Assembly (NCBI GenBank): GCA_023390815.1
Contig: JAEWCC010000008.1
Coordinates: forward strand, 70,263-134,262
DNA: 64,000 nucleotides
Source: Bacillota bacterium
GTDB lineage: Bacteria; Bacillota; Clostridia; Christensenellales; SZUA-584
Direction of reading: 5' to 3'
The notes under the pieces are model-generated. The model saw only the letters and a program-made list of their open reading frames with translations, searched no databases and was not told where the DNA came from. The position numbers and the translations under genes are program-made. Below are positions 34,420 through 43,583 of this stretch, piece by piece. Each line of letters starts with the position of its first letter. Position 1 is the stretch's first letter.

Positions 34420-34453
34420 GGGTAATAATAAGGGCAATCGCACGGGTTGCCCT
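34420..34453 (-). terminator. Hairpin at the marR transcript start (terminator or leader structure)
   Basis: AGGGCAA/TTGCCCT (34431-34437 and 34447-34453) is followed on the minus strand by TTATTATTACC. It can end the upstream permease transcript. Because the marR promoter's -10 ends only 8 bp before it, the hairpin would also form at the very 5' end of the marR mRNA. Confidence 0.45.
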
Positions 34454-34461
34454 ATGGCTGG

Positions 34462-34490
34462 ATTATATCATAACGTCCGGCCTCCTTCAA
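34462..34490 (-). promoter_or_regulatory. Sigma-A promoter of marR
   Basis: TTGAAG (34485-34490) and TATAAT (34462-34467) are separated by 17 bp on the minus strand, between the permease stop and marR. Confidence 0.75.
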
Positions 34491-34503
34491 CGCGAAAATG
34501 AGG

Positions 34504-35934
34504 TCATTTGTCCTGTTTATCCGTATCCGGTACGCGAAGCTCCTCCGACGCCTCGGTGGAATAACTTTGCCGCATTCCTTTGATTGATGCCGCACGCGCC
34601 GCCCCACCCCGCTGGCGAGCAAAGCGCAGCAGCACGTACCAGACCGTAAACATCGCGACGAGAATACAGCCTGCAATGAGGCCGGGAAGCTGGCCGTTTA
34701 CAAAAGGCATACTGACGATGGCCACAATCAGCAGTACGAGCACGATAATCGAGGTATACGGGAAGCCCCAAAGCTGACAGCTTCCATGCGGCGGGCAGCC
34801 CTGCTTGCGCCGGAACTTGATATGGGTCGCCATGATGACCGCATACGTCAGCAGCAGCGCGAAGCCGCCCGAACTGATTAAAAACCGGTAGACATTGGGC
34901 AGCAGCAAGCCGATGCCGAGTGCCGCGAGCATCGCAGCGCCCGAAGCCAGAATACCGCGGTACGGCACATCCTTTTTGTCCTTGAGCCAGCGCGGTGCCA
35001 TGCCCTCGTCCGCCAGAGAACGCATCATCCGCCCCAGGCCAAACATCGCCGCAAGCATGGTCGACAGGATAGCTGAAATCAAAACCACATTGATCACCGT
35101 TCCCGCCCAGCCGATGCCGCTGTTGTTGAGAGCGGCGACGAAGGGGCTGGTTTGCTCATTGAGGCTTGCCGTGGGCACAAGCGGCAGTAGTACGGCGATG
35201 GATATCACATAGAGTCCGATGAGGCAGAATACCGTACGGCGTATTGCCTTGGGAATCACGACATGTTTCGGTTGGCGTGCCTCCGATGCGGCAAGGCCGA
35301 TCACCTCGAAGCCCGCGTAGGTGAACATCACGACCAGCAAACTGCCTGCGAGGCCCGAAATACCGCCCGGCCAAAAAGGTTCCGAGCTGATATGCCCCGT
35401 TCCCACCGCAGGACGGCCGCCAAACAGCCCGACGACGAGCAATATGGCGATAATCACAAACGCAACAATCGCAAACAGCTTGATCGCTGCAAGGCCGCTT
35501 TCCAGCTTGCCCAGCTTTTCAGCGCCTAACAGGTTCAGCAGCGTAACGCCCACAATGACGACGCTGCCCACAAGGGGCAGTGACAGATTGGGCAGCCATT
35601 GCTGCAGCAGAATGGATACCGCCGTCGCCTCGCTCGACATGGCGAGCACCATGCCCGTCCAGTACACCCAGCCCACCACAAAGCCCGCTCCCTGCCCGAA
35701 AGCCTGAGCCGCAAATGCGCGGAACGAACCGACCTCAGGGCTGGCGACCGTCATTTCGGACAACGCAAACAGTATAAAATATACCATCACGCCGCCCAGT
35801 ACGAAGCCGATCATGATCGACGGCCCCGCGGCATTGATTGCAACCGCGCTACCCAAAAAATATGACCCGCCAATCACAGTGCCCAGCGCCAGCATGACCA
35901 GGTGCCATACAGACAGCCCTTTTTCCTTCTTCAA
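34504..35934 (-). CDS. APC-superfamily amino acid permease
   Basis: 476 residues with about twelve hydrophobic segments. The N-terminal GTVIGGSYFLGSAVAINAAG matches the conserved first helix of APC transporters (GxxIGxG), which binds substrate carboxylate, and TYAGFEVIGLAASEARQPK matches the helix 6 region. It should import an amino acid across the cytoplasmic membrane by proton or sodium symport; substrate unknown. The start is TTG 35934, because no ATG lies nearer than residue 14 and the first helix would be cut. It stands alone between the acetyltransferase and marR. Confidence 0.85.
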   Translation of the reverse strand: MKKEKGLSVWHLVMLALGTVIGGSYFLGSAVAINAAGPSIMIGFVLGGVMVYFILFALSEMTVASPEVGSFRAFAAQAFGQGAGFVVGWVYWTGMVLAMSSEATAVSILLQQWLPNLSLPLVGSVVIVGVTLLNLLGAEKLGKLESGLAAIKLFAIVAFVIIAILLVVGLFGGRPAVGTGHISSEPFWPGGISGLAGSLLVVMFTYAGFEVIGLAASEARQPKHVVIPKAIRRTVFCLIGLYVISIAVLLPLVPTASLNEQTSPFVAALNNSGIGWAGTVINVVLISAILSTMLAAMFGLGRMMRSLADEGMAPRWLKDKKDVPYRGILASGAAMLAALGIGLLLPNVYRFLISSGGFALLLTYAVIMATHIKFRRKQGCPPHGSCQLWGFPYTSIIVLVLLIVAIVSMPFVNGQLPGLIAGCILVAMFTVWYVLLRFARQRGGAARAASIKGMRQSYSTEASEELRVPDTDKQDK

Positions 35935-36005
35935 AGCCTTTACCGCCTTTAATTACTTCAGGGTTATTTTTTGATTAATCACGCGGAAATAAACCGAGAT
36001 CCGCA

Positions 36006-36041
36006 AAAGGCCGCAAAACGCTGTCTGCGCCTGCGGCCTTT
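36006..36041 (-). terminator. Hairpin terminator after the acetyltransferase gene
   Basis: A 10-bp stem AAAGGCCGCA/TGCGGCCTTT lies 16 bp after the stop codon. Only a short T tract follows (TTTTG), so strength is uncertain. Confidence 0.5.
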
Positions 36042-36056
36042 CGTTTATAAATTGCT

Positions 36057-36836
36057 TTACAGGGTTATCCGATACGCGGGGTATTCCCTCTCGAACCGGT
36101 AGCCCAGCTTTTGCGCCAGCGCCAGCGAAATTTTGTTGGCCGCGTCCCAGTTTGGGTATAGTCCGCGTTCCTTGCAGGCCAGAATCAGGTGCGCGGCGCA
36201 CGCCGCTGCCAGCCCCTTTTGCCTGTGATCCTTCCTCGTATCGATTTCGATTTCGATACCACCCTCATATACCGTATAAGATGACGCACCGCTGACCGGC
36301 TCGTCGCCCAGCAGCGCAACAAAACCGACACCCCGGTTCTTGTAGTCCTCAAAATCGATGAACTGCGAACAAAAATCCTTGGACCATTCCTCCCGCCGCG
36401 TCATATCGAACAGCCGGGCATCGATCGGTACGATGCGGTAATCCTGCGGTATTTGCGCTGCGATGGCAGTCAGCCGTTCATGGTTCATGCTGCTCGCATC
36501 CTTATGCAGCGCATATCGCATAAATTTCTTTGCGCTTGCGCCAAACGCCTCTTCCACCCGTGCATCCCAGCCTTCGTGCTGTGAAACGATCGTCAGCGAC
36601 GGGGACGGATAATCCTCTGGGATGTGTGCCGCAAGCGTACGGGCCTCTTCGCATTCGCTGTCCCCTGCCAGAAAACAAAAATCCCCTGAAACGATCTTCG
36701 CTGCCCGCGGACAAGCCGTATCGTCCGCCCAGGCGCGGCCCATGTGCCCCTGCAAACAGGTGAGAATCATCGTATCGCCCATGCCTGCAAATAGCGGCGC
36801 GATAGCTACCATATCTGCCTTGCTGACCTGTTGCAT
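36057..36836 (-). CDS. GNAT-family N-acetyltransferase
   Basis: 259 residues. The C-terminal half holds the GNAT fold: GIEIEIDTRKDHRQKGLAAA with the acetyl-CoA pyrophosphate loop (RxxGLA), then WDAANKISLALAQKLGYRFE. The N-terminal half is a degenerate acetyltransferase-like domain, a layout I associate with the zwittermicin-resistance-type GNAT family. The acceptor is unknown. Start ATG 36836 has AGGAG upstream. It is not obviously linked to either neighbour. Confidence 0.8.
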   Translation of the reverse strand: MQQVSKADMVAIAPLFAGMGDTMILTCLQGHMGRAWADDTACPRAAKIVSGDFCFLAGDSECEEARTLAAHIPEDYPSPSLTIVSQHEGWDARVEEAFGASAKKFMRYALHKDASSMNHERLTAIAAQIPQDYRIVPIDARLFDMTRREEWSKDFCSQFIDFEDYKNRGVGFVALLGDEPVSGASSYTVYEGGIEIEIDTRKDHRQKGLAAACAAHLILACKERGLYPNWDAANKISLALAQKLGYRFEREYPAYRITL

Positions 36837-36930
36837 TCTTCCTGCTCCTTATACGCTAAGATTTCGCCTATTATATCATTCGTGTTGCAGTGTTGCCAAT
36901 GATGGCGGTGATCAGGTTTCGGAGGTTCGG

Positions 36931-36955
36931 AACAAAAAGGGGGCTTTGCGCCCCC
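36931..36955 (-). terminator. Rho-independent terminator of the gcv operon
   Basis: The stem GGGGGC/GCCCCC with a 5-nt loop is followed on the minus strand by five T, 14 bp after the gcvPB stop. Confidence 0.8.
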
Positions 36956-36969
36956 GTCATTTGTGTTGA

Positions 36970-38418
36970 CTATTCCGGCTTATACGTAAGCTTCATGTCG
37001 CGTGCGGCTTTCGCCTCATCCAGGCGGGACACCGGCGTGCCATGCGGCGCTTCATGCAAGATTTCCGGCGTCTCCTCCGCTTCGCGGGCAATCTGCTTCA
37101 TCGCGGCGATAAATTCATCCAGCGTCTCGCGGCTCTCCGTCTCGGTCGGCTCAATCATGAGCGCCTCGCTGACGATGAGTGGGAAGTAGATGGTGGGCGG
37201 ATGAACGCCAAAGTCGATCAGGCGCTTGGCGATATCGAGCGTGGATGCGCCATGTTCCTTCTGCCTTTGCCCGGAAAATACCGCCTCGTGCATGCACGTA
37301 CGGTCGTACGGCAGCGCGAAATCGGCTTTGAGCTGCTCACGGATATAGTTCGCGTTCAATACAGCGGCTTCAGATACGTGTTTAAGTCCGTCCGGCCCCA
37401 TCGTACGGATGTAGGCATACGCCCTGACCACCACGCCAAAGTTGCCGTAGAACGAGCGCACACGCCCGATGGACAGCGGACGGTCGTCGTCAAGCACGTA
37501 ACTGCCGTCCACCTTCTCGATCACCGGTTTGGGCAGAAACGGCACGAGATGTTCCTTCACACCCACCGGCCCGGAACCCGGCCCGCCGCCGCCATGCGGC
37601 GTGGCAAACGTCTTGTGCAGGTTGATATGCACCACGTCAAATCCCATATCGCCCGGCCGTGATACGCCGAGTATTGCGTTCGCATTGGCGCCGTCATAGT
37701 AAAGCAGGCCGCCTGCGGCGTGCACAATATCTGCGATCTGCCGGATGTCCTCTTCAAACAGCCCAAGCGTGTTGGGGTTCGTCAGCATCAGTCCCGCAAT
37801 CTCATCGCTCATCAGCGCTTCCAACGCCGCGATATCTACCAGTCCGCGCGGGTTGGACTTGACTTCGATCACGTCGAACCCCGCTGCCGCGGCGGAGGCG
37901 GGATTGGTGCCGTGCGCAGAATCCGGTACAACGATTTTGGTACGCCGGGTATCCCCGCGATACTCGTGGTATGCCTTGATGATCATGAGGCCGGTGAGCT
38001 CGCCATGCGCGCCCGCGGCGGGCTGCAGCGATACGCGCGCCATACCCGTGATCTCGGACAACATGGTATCCATCTCGTACAGCAGCTGCAAACACCCCTG
38101 CGCTGTTTCAACGGACTGGAGCGGATGTGCCTGCGCAAACCCGTCAAGCTGTGCCATGTCCTCATCGAGTTTGGGGTTATATTTCATTGTGCAGGAACCA
38201 AGCGGATAAAAACCCGCGTCGACGCCGTGGTTCTTCATCGAGAGCTGCGTGAAATGCCGGATCAACTCCACCTCGCTCACCTCGGGAAGCGCAGGCGCTT
38301 CGCCGCGCAGATGCGCCGGAATCGCTTCTTTGGAAACGGGCACATCGCATTCGGGCAGCGAATATGCGGCTCTGCCGGGACGGCTGACTTCAAATATAAG
38401 CGGTTGTGTTTTTATCAT
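36970..38418 (-). CDS. gcvPB: Glycine dehydrogenase (decarboxylating) subunit 2
   Basis: 482 residues. With GcvPA it forms the PLP-dependent P-protein that decarboxylates glycine and passes aminomethyl to GcvH. The PLP Lys is in HINLHKTFATPHGGGGPGSG (near residue 270), followed by the Gly-rich loop. DSAHGTNPASAAAAGFDV is also conserved. The ATG at 38418 overlaps the gcvPA stop as ATGA. Last gene of the operon. Confidence 0.96.
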   Translation of the reverse strand: MIKTQPLIFEVSRPGRAAYSLPECDVPVSKEAIPAHLRGEAPALPEVSEVELIRHFTQLSMKNHGVDAGFYPLGSCTMKYNPKLDEDMAQLDGFAQAHPLQSVETAQGCLQLLYEMDTMLSEITGMARVSLQPAAGAHGELTGLMIIKAYHEYRGDTRRTKIVVPDSAHGTNPASAAAAGFDVIEVKSNPRGLVDIAALEALMSDEIAGLMLTNPNTLGLFEEDIRQIADIVHAAGGLLYYDGANANAILGVSRPGDMGFDVVHINLHKTFATPHGGGGPGSGPVGVKEHLVPFLPKPVIEKVDGSYVLDDDRPLSIGRVRSFYGNFGVVVRAYAYIRTMGPDGLKHVSEAAVLNANYIREQLKADFALPYDRTCMHEAVFSGQRQKEHGASTLDIAKRLIDFGVHPPTIYFPLIVSEALMIEPTETESRETLDEFIAAMKQIAREAEETPEILHEAPHGTPVSRLDEAKAARDMKLTYKPE

Positions 38419-39749
38419 AGCGCCGCCCTTTCCGCGAGCTTATCGATCTCGGCTTTGGTGCGTTTTTCCGTGACGGCGACGAGCCACGCGCCCGTCAGTT
38501 CCTCGTAGTCGCGGCCCAGGTCGTACCCGCCCACTATACCGTCCTTCAGCAGCCGTTCGTTCAGCGCAGCGACATCGCCCCTGTACCGCAACGCAAATTC
38601 GCGGAAGAACGGCGCGTCGAACACCGGCTCGAATGCCCCGGTTTTAATCAGCTGGTCATACGCGTAGCGTGATTTGCTGACACACTGCTCCGCCACCTCA
38701 CGCAAACCCTGACGGCCCATAGCCGTGAGATAGATCGTCGCGGCGAGCGCGCAAAGCGCCTCGTTCGAGCAGATGTTCGAGGTCGCTTTCTCGCGGCGAA
38801 TGTGCTGCTCTCTCGCCTGAATCGTCAGCACGAAGCCGCGTTTGCCTTCGCGGTCCACCGTCTCGCCCACGATGCGCCCGGGCATCTTGCGCAGCCACTT
38901 CTCTTTGGCGGCAAAGAAGCCGAGATAAGGGCCTCCGAAATTGACCGGGTTGCCGAGCGGCTGACCTTCGCCGACCGCAATGTCCGCGCCCAGCAAGCCG
39001 GGCGCTTTGAGCAGCCCGAGCGATATCGGGTCGCAAGAAACGATCAGCGCGGCTTTGTGACGGTGCGCAAGCTCCGCGATGGGTTCGAGTTCCTCGATCA
39101 CGCCGAAGAAGTTGGGCGACTGGATCACGATGGCGGCGGTGTCCGCCGACATCTTGCTTTCAAGATCATTGAGATCGGCCCGACCGTTCTGATACCGGAA
39201 CGTAACGGTTTTGATTCCCTTGAACCGGGCATAGGTGTTCAATACCTCGCGGTTCTGCGGGGATGCGCTACGGCAGACAAGCACCTCGTCACGCCCCGCG
39301 GCGCGGCACGCCATCATCGCGGCTTCCGCCAGCGCCGAAGCGCCGTCGTACATGGAAGCGTTCGCGACATCCATGCCGGTCAGCATGCAGATCATGGACT
39401 GGAATTCGAATATCGCCTGCAGTGTGCCCTGGCTGATTTCAGGCTGGTATGGCGTATAAGCCGTGAAAAATTCCTGACGGGACAAAAGATGGTGTACGAC
39501 GCTCGGGATAAAGTGGTCGTACGCGCCCGCGCCGAGGAAGCAGACCGCATTTTCGCAGCTGATGTTGCCTGCCGCCATCCGCTTCATATGCGCCGACAGC
39601 TCCAATTCGCTCATGGCACCAGGCAGATTGAGCCCGCGCTTTAAACGCACGTCCTCCGGCACCATGGCAAACAGATCGTCCATGCGCTGCATGCCGATCA
39701 CGCGCAGCATCTCTTCCTGCTGCGGCTGCGTATTGGGGATGTATCTCAT
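38415..39749 (-). CDS. gcvPA: Glycine dehydrogenase (decarboxylating) subunit 1
   Basis: 444 residues, the N-terminal half of a split P-protein. It starts MRYIPNTQPQQEEMLRVIGM and contains FLGAGAYDHFIPSVVHHLLS and YTPYQPEISQGTLQAIFEFQ, hallmarks of the family. It lacks the PLP lysine, which is on GcvPB. Its start overlaps the gcvH stop by 4 bp (ATGA), and its stop overlaps gcvPB likewise, so stoichiometric coupled translation is likely. Confidence 0.96.
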   Translation of the reverse strand: MRYIPNTQPQQEEMLRVIGMQRMDDLFAMVPEDVRLKRGLNLPGAMSELELSAHMKRMAAGNISCENAVCFLGAGAYDHFIPSVVHHLLSRQEFFTAYTPYQPEISQGTLQAIFEFQSMICMLTGMDVANASMYDGASALAEAAMMACRAAGRDEVLVCRSASPQNREVLNTYARFKGIKTVTFRYQNGRADLNDLESKMSADTAAIVIQSPNFFGVIEELEPIAELAHRHKAALIVSCDPISLGLLKAPGLLGADIAVGEGQPLGNPVNFGGPYLGFFAAKEKWLRKMPGRIVGETVDREGKRGFVLTIQAREQHIRREKATSNICSNEALCALAATIYLTAMGRQGLREVAEQCVSKSRYAYDQLIKTGAFEPVFDAPFFREFALRYRGDVAALNERLLKDGIVGGYDLGRDYEELTGAWLVAVTEKRTKAEIDKLAERAAL

Positions 39750-40129
39750 TCCAGGCCCTCGCAGAATTTCCCGTAAGCCGCCGCGTCCATCAAATGATCC
39801 AGTTCCGACTCATCCGCCAAGTCCACCGCCGCAATCCAGCTGTCGTACGGGGCTTCGTTCATCTTTTCGGGGTGGTCGGGAAGCGTTTCGTTGACTTCGG
39901 CAACCGTTCCGGAAACCGCTGTATAAATGTCCGATGCGGCTTTGATCGACTCCACGACGCCGAGGATATCCCCCGCCTCCAGTTCCGAGTCGAGTTCCGG
40001 CAGTTCGACATATACGATTTCTCCGAGATGGTGCTGCGCATGGTCGGTGATGCCGATATAGGCGCGCTTGCCCTTCAGCCGTATCCATTCATGTTCTTCT
40101 GTGTAGAAAAGTCCTTCGATAATCTCCAT
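39746..40129 (-). CDS. gcvH: Glycine cleavage system H protein
   Basis: 127 residues. The lipoyl domain carries GVVESIKAASDIYTAVSG, whose Lys (near 63) is lipoylated; the start EGLFYTEEHEWIRL is typical. It shuttles the aminomethyl group between P, T and L proteins. No lpd (L protein) is in the window, so it must be encoded elsewhere. It is 66 bp after gcvT. Confidence 0.96.
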   Translation of the reverse strand: MEIIEGLFYTEEHEWIRLKGKRAYIGITDHAQHHLGEIVYVELPELDSELEAGDILGVVESIKAASDIYTAVSGTVAEVNETLPDHPEKMNEAPYDSWIAAVDLADESELDHLMDAAAYGKFCEGLE

Positions 40130-40195
40130 TGGCTTCTCCCTTGCGGCGCCGCGTGCGGCCGCATCCGCCGCTTCCTTTCCTCTTTTAATAAAATA

Positions 40196-41299
40196 TTATT
40201 TTGCCGCGATTTTGTACTTCTTTAAATAGAACGGGACCGGTACGACCTGGGCTTTGACCGACTTGTCCCGGATGACGACGTCAAACTCCGTGCCTTCCGC
40301 CGCGTATTCGCTTTGAACCAGCGCGAGCCCGATGTTCTTTTTCAGCGTAGGCGAGAAGCTGCCTGTCGTGACAAAGCCGATGATCTGTCCGTCCTTTGCG
40401 ATTTCATAATGGCCGCGCGGAATGCCGCGCTCCACCATCTCAAAGCCGACAATCCTGCGTTTGAGTCCGTCGGCTGCCTGCTTCGCGAGCGCTTCTTTGC
40501 CGATAAATTCTGACTTCTCCAGCTTCACGAAACGGGTAAGCCCCGCCTCCAGAGGCGAAATCTCCGCTGATATCTCCTGACCGTAAAGCGGCAGCGCGGC
40601 TTCAAAGCGCAGCGTATCGCGCGCGCCGAGGCCCGCCGGGATCAGCCCGTCCTCCCTGCCCGCATCGAGCAGCGCCTGCCAGAGTGCAGGCGCGTTCACG
40701 GGGTGGGTATACAGCTCAAAACCGTCCTCGCCGGTGTATCCGCTCCGCGATACCAGCGTGTCATAACCCGCAACGCGCACGTTTGGCGCAAACCGATAAA
40801 AGCGGATATCACCCAGCGGATAATCCGTAAGCTTCTGCAATATTTCCTGGGCTTTTGGGCCTTGAATCGCGAGCTGCGCCCATTGGTCCGAGACGTTCTC
40901 CACTTTGACCTCGCCCTCAATGTGCTCGCATATCCACGCAAAGTCCTTGTCCGTGTTGGCCGCGTTGACGACCAGCAGGTAATCCTCTGCGCCCAAGCGG
41001 TAAACGAGAAGATCGTCCACCACGCCGCCGTCCGGGTAACACATCGGCGAGTATACCGCCTGTCCGTCCACGGCTTTCGAGATGTCGTTCGTAACGAGAT
41101 GCTGGATGAAGCTTTGCGCGTCTTTACCCTTTACCGTGATCTCCCCCATGTGCGAAACATCGAACAGACCGGCCGCGCTGCGAACATGCTCATGTTCCTC
41201 CACAATGCCGGTATACTGCACGGGCAATGCCCAGCCTCCGAAATCGATGATGCGTCCGCCGAGTTTGACATGCTCTTCATAAAGCGGCGTGTGTTTCAT
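40196..41299 (-). CDS. gcvT: Glycine cleavage system T protein (aminomethyltransferase)
   Basis: 367 residues. It transfers the one-carbon unit from aminomethyl-GcvH to tetrahydrofolate, releasing ammonia. Conserved segments are FGGWALPVQYTGIVEEHEHV, GLFDVSHMGEI, and RSGYTGEDGFELY; the catalytic Asp lies in FDVSHMGE. First gene of the operon, behind a tandem glycine riboswitch. Confidence 0.96.
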   Translation of the reverse strand: MKHTPLYEEHVKLGGRIIDFGGWALPVQYTGIVEEHEHVRSAAGLFDVSHMGEITVKGKDAQSFIQHLVTNDISKAVDGQAVYSPMCYPDGGVVDDLLVYRLGAEDYLLVVNAANTDKDFAWICEHIEGEVKVENVSDQWAQLAIQGPKAQEILQKLTDYPLGDIRFYRFAPNVRVAGYDTLVSRSGYTGEDGFELYTHPVNAPALWQALLDAGREDGLIPAGLGARDTLRFEAALPLYGQEISAEISPLEAGLTRFVKLEKSEFIGKEALAKQAADGLKRRIVGFEMVERGIPRGHYEIAKDGQIIGFVTTGSFSPTLKKNIGLALVQSEYAAEGTEFDVVIRDKSVKAQVVPVPFYLKKYKIAAK

Positions 41300-41321
41300 A
41301 ATGCTGTCCTTTCACTCCCTC

Positions 41322-41545
41322 TAAAAATAAAACAGAGGGAGACAACAAAAAATATGTCGTCTTCCTCTGTATTCTAACCTGAGAGATTCCGGGGCATGTA
41401 AGCCCGTTGCTCCTTCGGTGCCAATGCGGCTCTCCAGAGTGCTGTCAGGATACAGTCCTTTTACCTGAAAGTTTCACCGCGGTTTGACACGCCGCCGCTT
41501 ACATCTTCGGTGTTTTTACAACTCTCCCGTATCCGTCATCCATCG
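41322..41545 (-). promoter_or_regulatory. Tandem glycine riboswitch with downstream intrinsic terminator (gcvT leader)
   Basis: Two glycine aptamers in series are visible on the minus strand. The first (about 41460-41540) has GGGAGAG, ACACCGAAG and CAGGTAAAAGGAC; the second (about 41375-41455) has CTGGAGAGC, GCACCGAAGGAGCAA and CTCTCAGGT. Next comes a 16-bp near-perfect stem, ACAGAGGGAGACAACA (41332-41347) with 41355-41370, then TTTTATTTTTAG. The layout fits known glycine ON switches in which ligand binding prevents termination, so gcv genes are made when glycine is plentiful. Confidence 0.93.
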
Positions 41546-41564
41546 TATGCAGTTTTGACAACTC

Positions 41565-41594
41565 ATTATAGCCAAGCGCCTTTATGCTTGTCAA
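41565..41594 (-). promoter_or_regulatory. Sigma-A promoter of the gcv operon
   Basis: Consensus TTGACA (41589-41594) and TATAAT (41565-41570), 18 bp apart on the minus strand, end about 25 bp before the first aptamer. Confidence 0.85.
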
Positions 41595-41735
41595 GAATGA
41601 CCTGCCCCGATCTTCTGTACCCAGGATTGCTGGTTATACAATATATAAATACGACCGTTATTGAGGGCGTTTAAACGGCTATAAGCTTTCTCGGCAACTT
41701 TTTTGATTTTAGAACTGATAATTATTACAATATTG

Positions 41736-41764
41736 TTGCTATTTTATGAATATTTGAATATAAT
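41736..41764 (+). promoter_or_regulatory. Promoter of the first NlpC/P60 gene
   Basis: TTGCTA (41736-41741) and TATAAT (41759-41764) are spaced 17 bp apart. The upstream AATTATTACAA and spacer TGAATATTTGA are shared with the promoter of the second NlpC/P60 gene. The preceding 41595-41735 is A+T-rich with no other feature I can name. Confidence 0.8.
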
Positions 41765-41825
41765 AAGGTGATGAAACTCCATTTGCCAACTGATATCTAC
41801 GTTGTTCCGAACGGAGGTGGAAAAA

Positions 41826-43583
41826 ATGCCGAAACACGGGTTTAATAAAGAAAACCTATTCGGACGGATCGTCAACCAGATAAAGCACCATTTTGCTCCC
41901 ATCTTGCGGTTTTTTTCCGGTAAGCGGATATTGGAACGGCAGGTTCCTAAGGCACCCTTAAGCAGTTTGGTGGCTGCAAAGCCTGTAAAACCTGCCTCTC
42001 CATCGCAAAAAGCCGGCAAGCTGCCGGCTGAAAATACGCAGGACGCTATCGGTAAAAACCGGCGTATATTCCGTATGAAACCGATACGCCGCGCTCTCAT
42101 TGCGCTGGGGTGTATGGGGGCCATCGTGACCGGCCTGGTACTGGTTGCGACGCTTACAGGAAATAAGCCGCTGCCGGCGGCGATGCAAAACAATCTGCTG
42201 GATGCCCTGCCGCCAGTCGTCTCCCAGCCAGCCAAGCTGGCCAGCGTCTCCCTCGTGATGCCGGTATCCGAGTCCATCCGCCTTAGTGAAGGCGTCACTG
42301 CGCTGGTGGTGTCCGATCTTCAGAATCGGCTGATGGAACTTGGATATATGGATGTGGATGAAGCGAGCGACGTTTTTGATGAAATGACGACCCAAGCCAT
42401 CAACCGCTTTAAATCGCAGCACGGCTTGGAGGCGGACGGCGTCGTGGACGAAGCGACCTATTCGCTGTTGTTTTCGGAAGATGCGCAGTATTATACGCTG
42501 TCGATCGGCGCAAGTGACACCGACGTTTACGAGCTGCAGGAGCGGCTGATCGAACTTGGATATATGGACGAAGCGACCGGCAACTTTGGCGAAGAAACCG
42601 AAGCGGCGGTCAAGAAATTTCAGAAGCTCAATTCCCTGCCCGAAGATGGCAGGATTGATAAGGATACGCGGGAACTGCTGTATGATCCCGAGGCGATAGG
42701 CAATGTTTACTCCCAGGGTGAAGAAAGCGAAGAAATTCTGGCGTGTCAGGAACGTTTAAAAAAGCTTGGTTTCCTGACGACTCAGCCCGATGGGCATTTT
42801 GGGGCAGATACCAAGGAAGCCGTACGGCGTTTTCAGGAAGCCAATGGCATGATTGCGGACGGGAGTCTCGGCCCGGCAACGCGTGCCGCGATCATGTCGG
42901 ACGAAGCGCAGACCAGCGCGCTATGTGTCGGGAGCGAAGGCTCACAAGTCACCACGGTTCAGCAGAGGCTTAAAAAGCTGGGATATATGAGCCGGGTAAC
43001 GGGTTATTTCGGAGAAGATACCGAGACTGCGGTGCGTAAATTCCAGAAGCGGAACGGACTTTCTCAAGATGGAAGAGTAGGCCCCAGAACGCTGAATGTG
43101 CTGATGTCCTCAAGCGCAAAGAAAGCGGCCCGCAGTTCCAGCTCAAGTTCCGGCTCAAACTCCGGTTCGAGCTCCGGTTCGAGCTCGGGCTCCAGCTCAG
43201 GGTCTGGCTCTGTGCCGGATGTATCCGGCGCTAATGCAGACTCGCTCATCACCATGGCAGAGTCCCGGCTGGGCAGCGAATATACGCGCGGAGCCAAAGG
43301 GCCGAACGCATTTGATTGTTCAGGCTTCGTATATTGGTGCCTCAATAAGATCGGCGTGCATCAGGGATATCTGACATCACACGCATGGGCAAAATGTACG
43401 AAATACACGAAAATCACAAGCAAACAGGATATTCGGCGCGGTGATATCATTGTCTACAAAGGGCATGTTGCCATCGCGCTTGGCAACGGATATCAGATCG
43501 ACGCGTCTGCGCATTATGATAAGGTCGTCAAGCGCAAGATGTCGACCAGTCTGGATTTTATATGCGGTTTCAGGATATTTTAA
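41826..43583 (+). CDS. Membrane-anchored NlpC/P60 endopeptidase with four peptidoglycan-binding repeats
   Basis: 585 residues. A basic cytoplasmic N-terminus (1-89) is followed by one membrane helix (about 90-111) and then, outside, four PG_binding_1 repeats (about 155-215, 228-287, 300-360, 368-428; each with RLxxLGYM and TEAAVKKFQ-type cores). A Ser/Gly linker (about 436-462) leads to a C-terminal NlpC/P60 domain (about 468-585). Catalytic residues visible are Cys498 in FDCSGFVYW and His547 in YKGHVAIA; the third polar position reads IDAS rather than the common IHAS. Such enzymes cut peptide cross-links of peptidoglycan. ATG 41826 is chosen for its GGAGGTGG site; a TTG at 41802 is unlikely. 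A paralogue follows. Confidence 0.92.
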   Translation: MPKHGFNKENLFGRIVNQIKHHFAPILRFFSGKRILERQVPKAPLSSLVAAKPVKPASPSQKAGKLPAENTQDAIGKNRRIFRMKPIRRALIALGCMGAIVTGLVLVATLTGNKPLPAAMQNNLLDALPPVVSQPAKLASVSLVMPVSESIRLSEGVTALVVSDLQNRLMELGYMDVDEASDVFDEMTTQAINRFKSQHGLEADGVVDEATYSLLFSEDAQYYTLSIGASDTDVYELQERLIELGYMDEATGNFGEETEAAVKKFQKLNSLPEDGRIDKDTRELLYDPEAIGNVYSQGEESEEILACQERLKKLGFLTTQPDGHFGADTKEAVRRFQEANGMIADGSLGPATRAAIMSDEAQTSALCVGSEGSQVTTVQQRLKKLGYMSRVTGYFGEDTETAVRKFQKRNGLSQDGRVGPRTLNVLMSSSAKKAARSSSSSSGSNSGSSSGSSSGSSSGSGSVPDVSGANADSLITMAESRLGSEYTRGAKGPNAFDCSGFVYWCLNKIGVHQGYLTSHAWAKCTKYTKITSKQDIRRGDIIVYKGHVAIALGNGYQIDASAHYDKVVKRKMSTSLDFICGFRIF

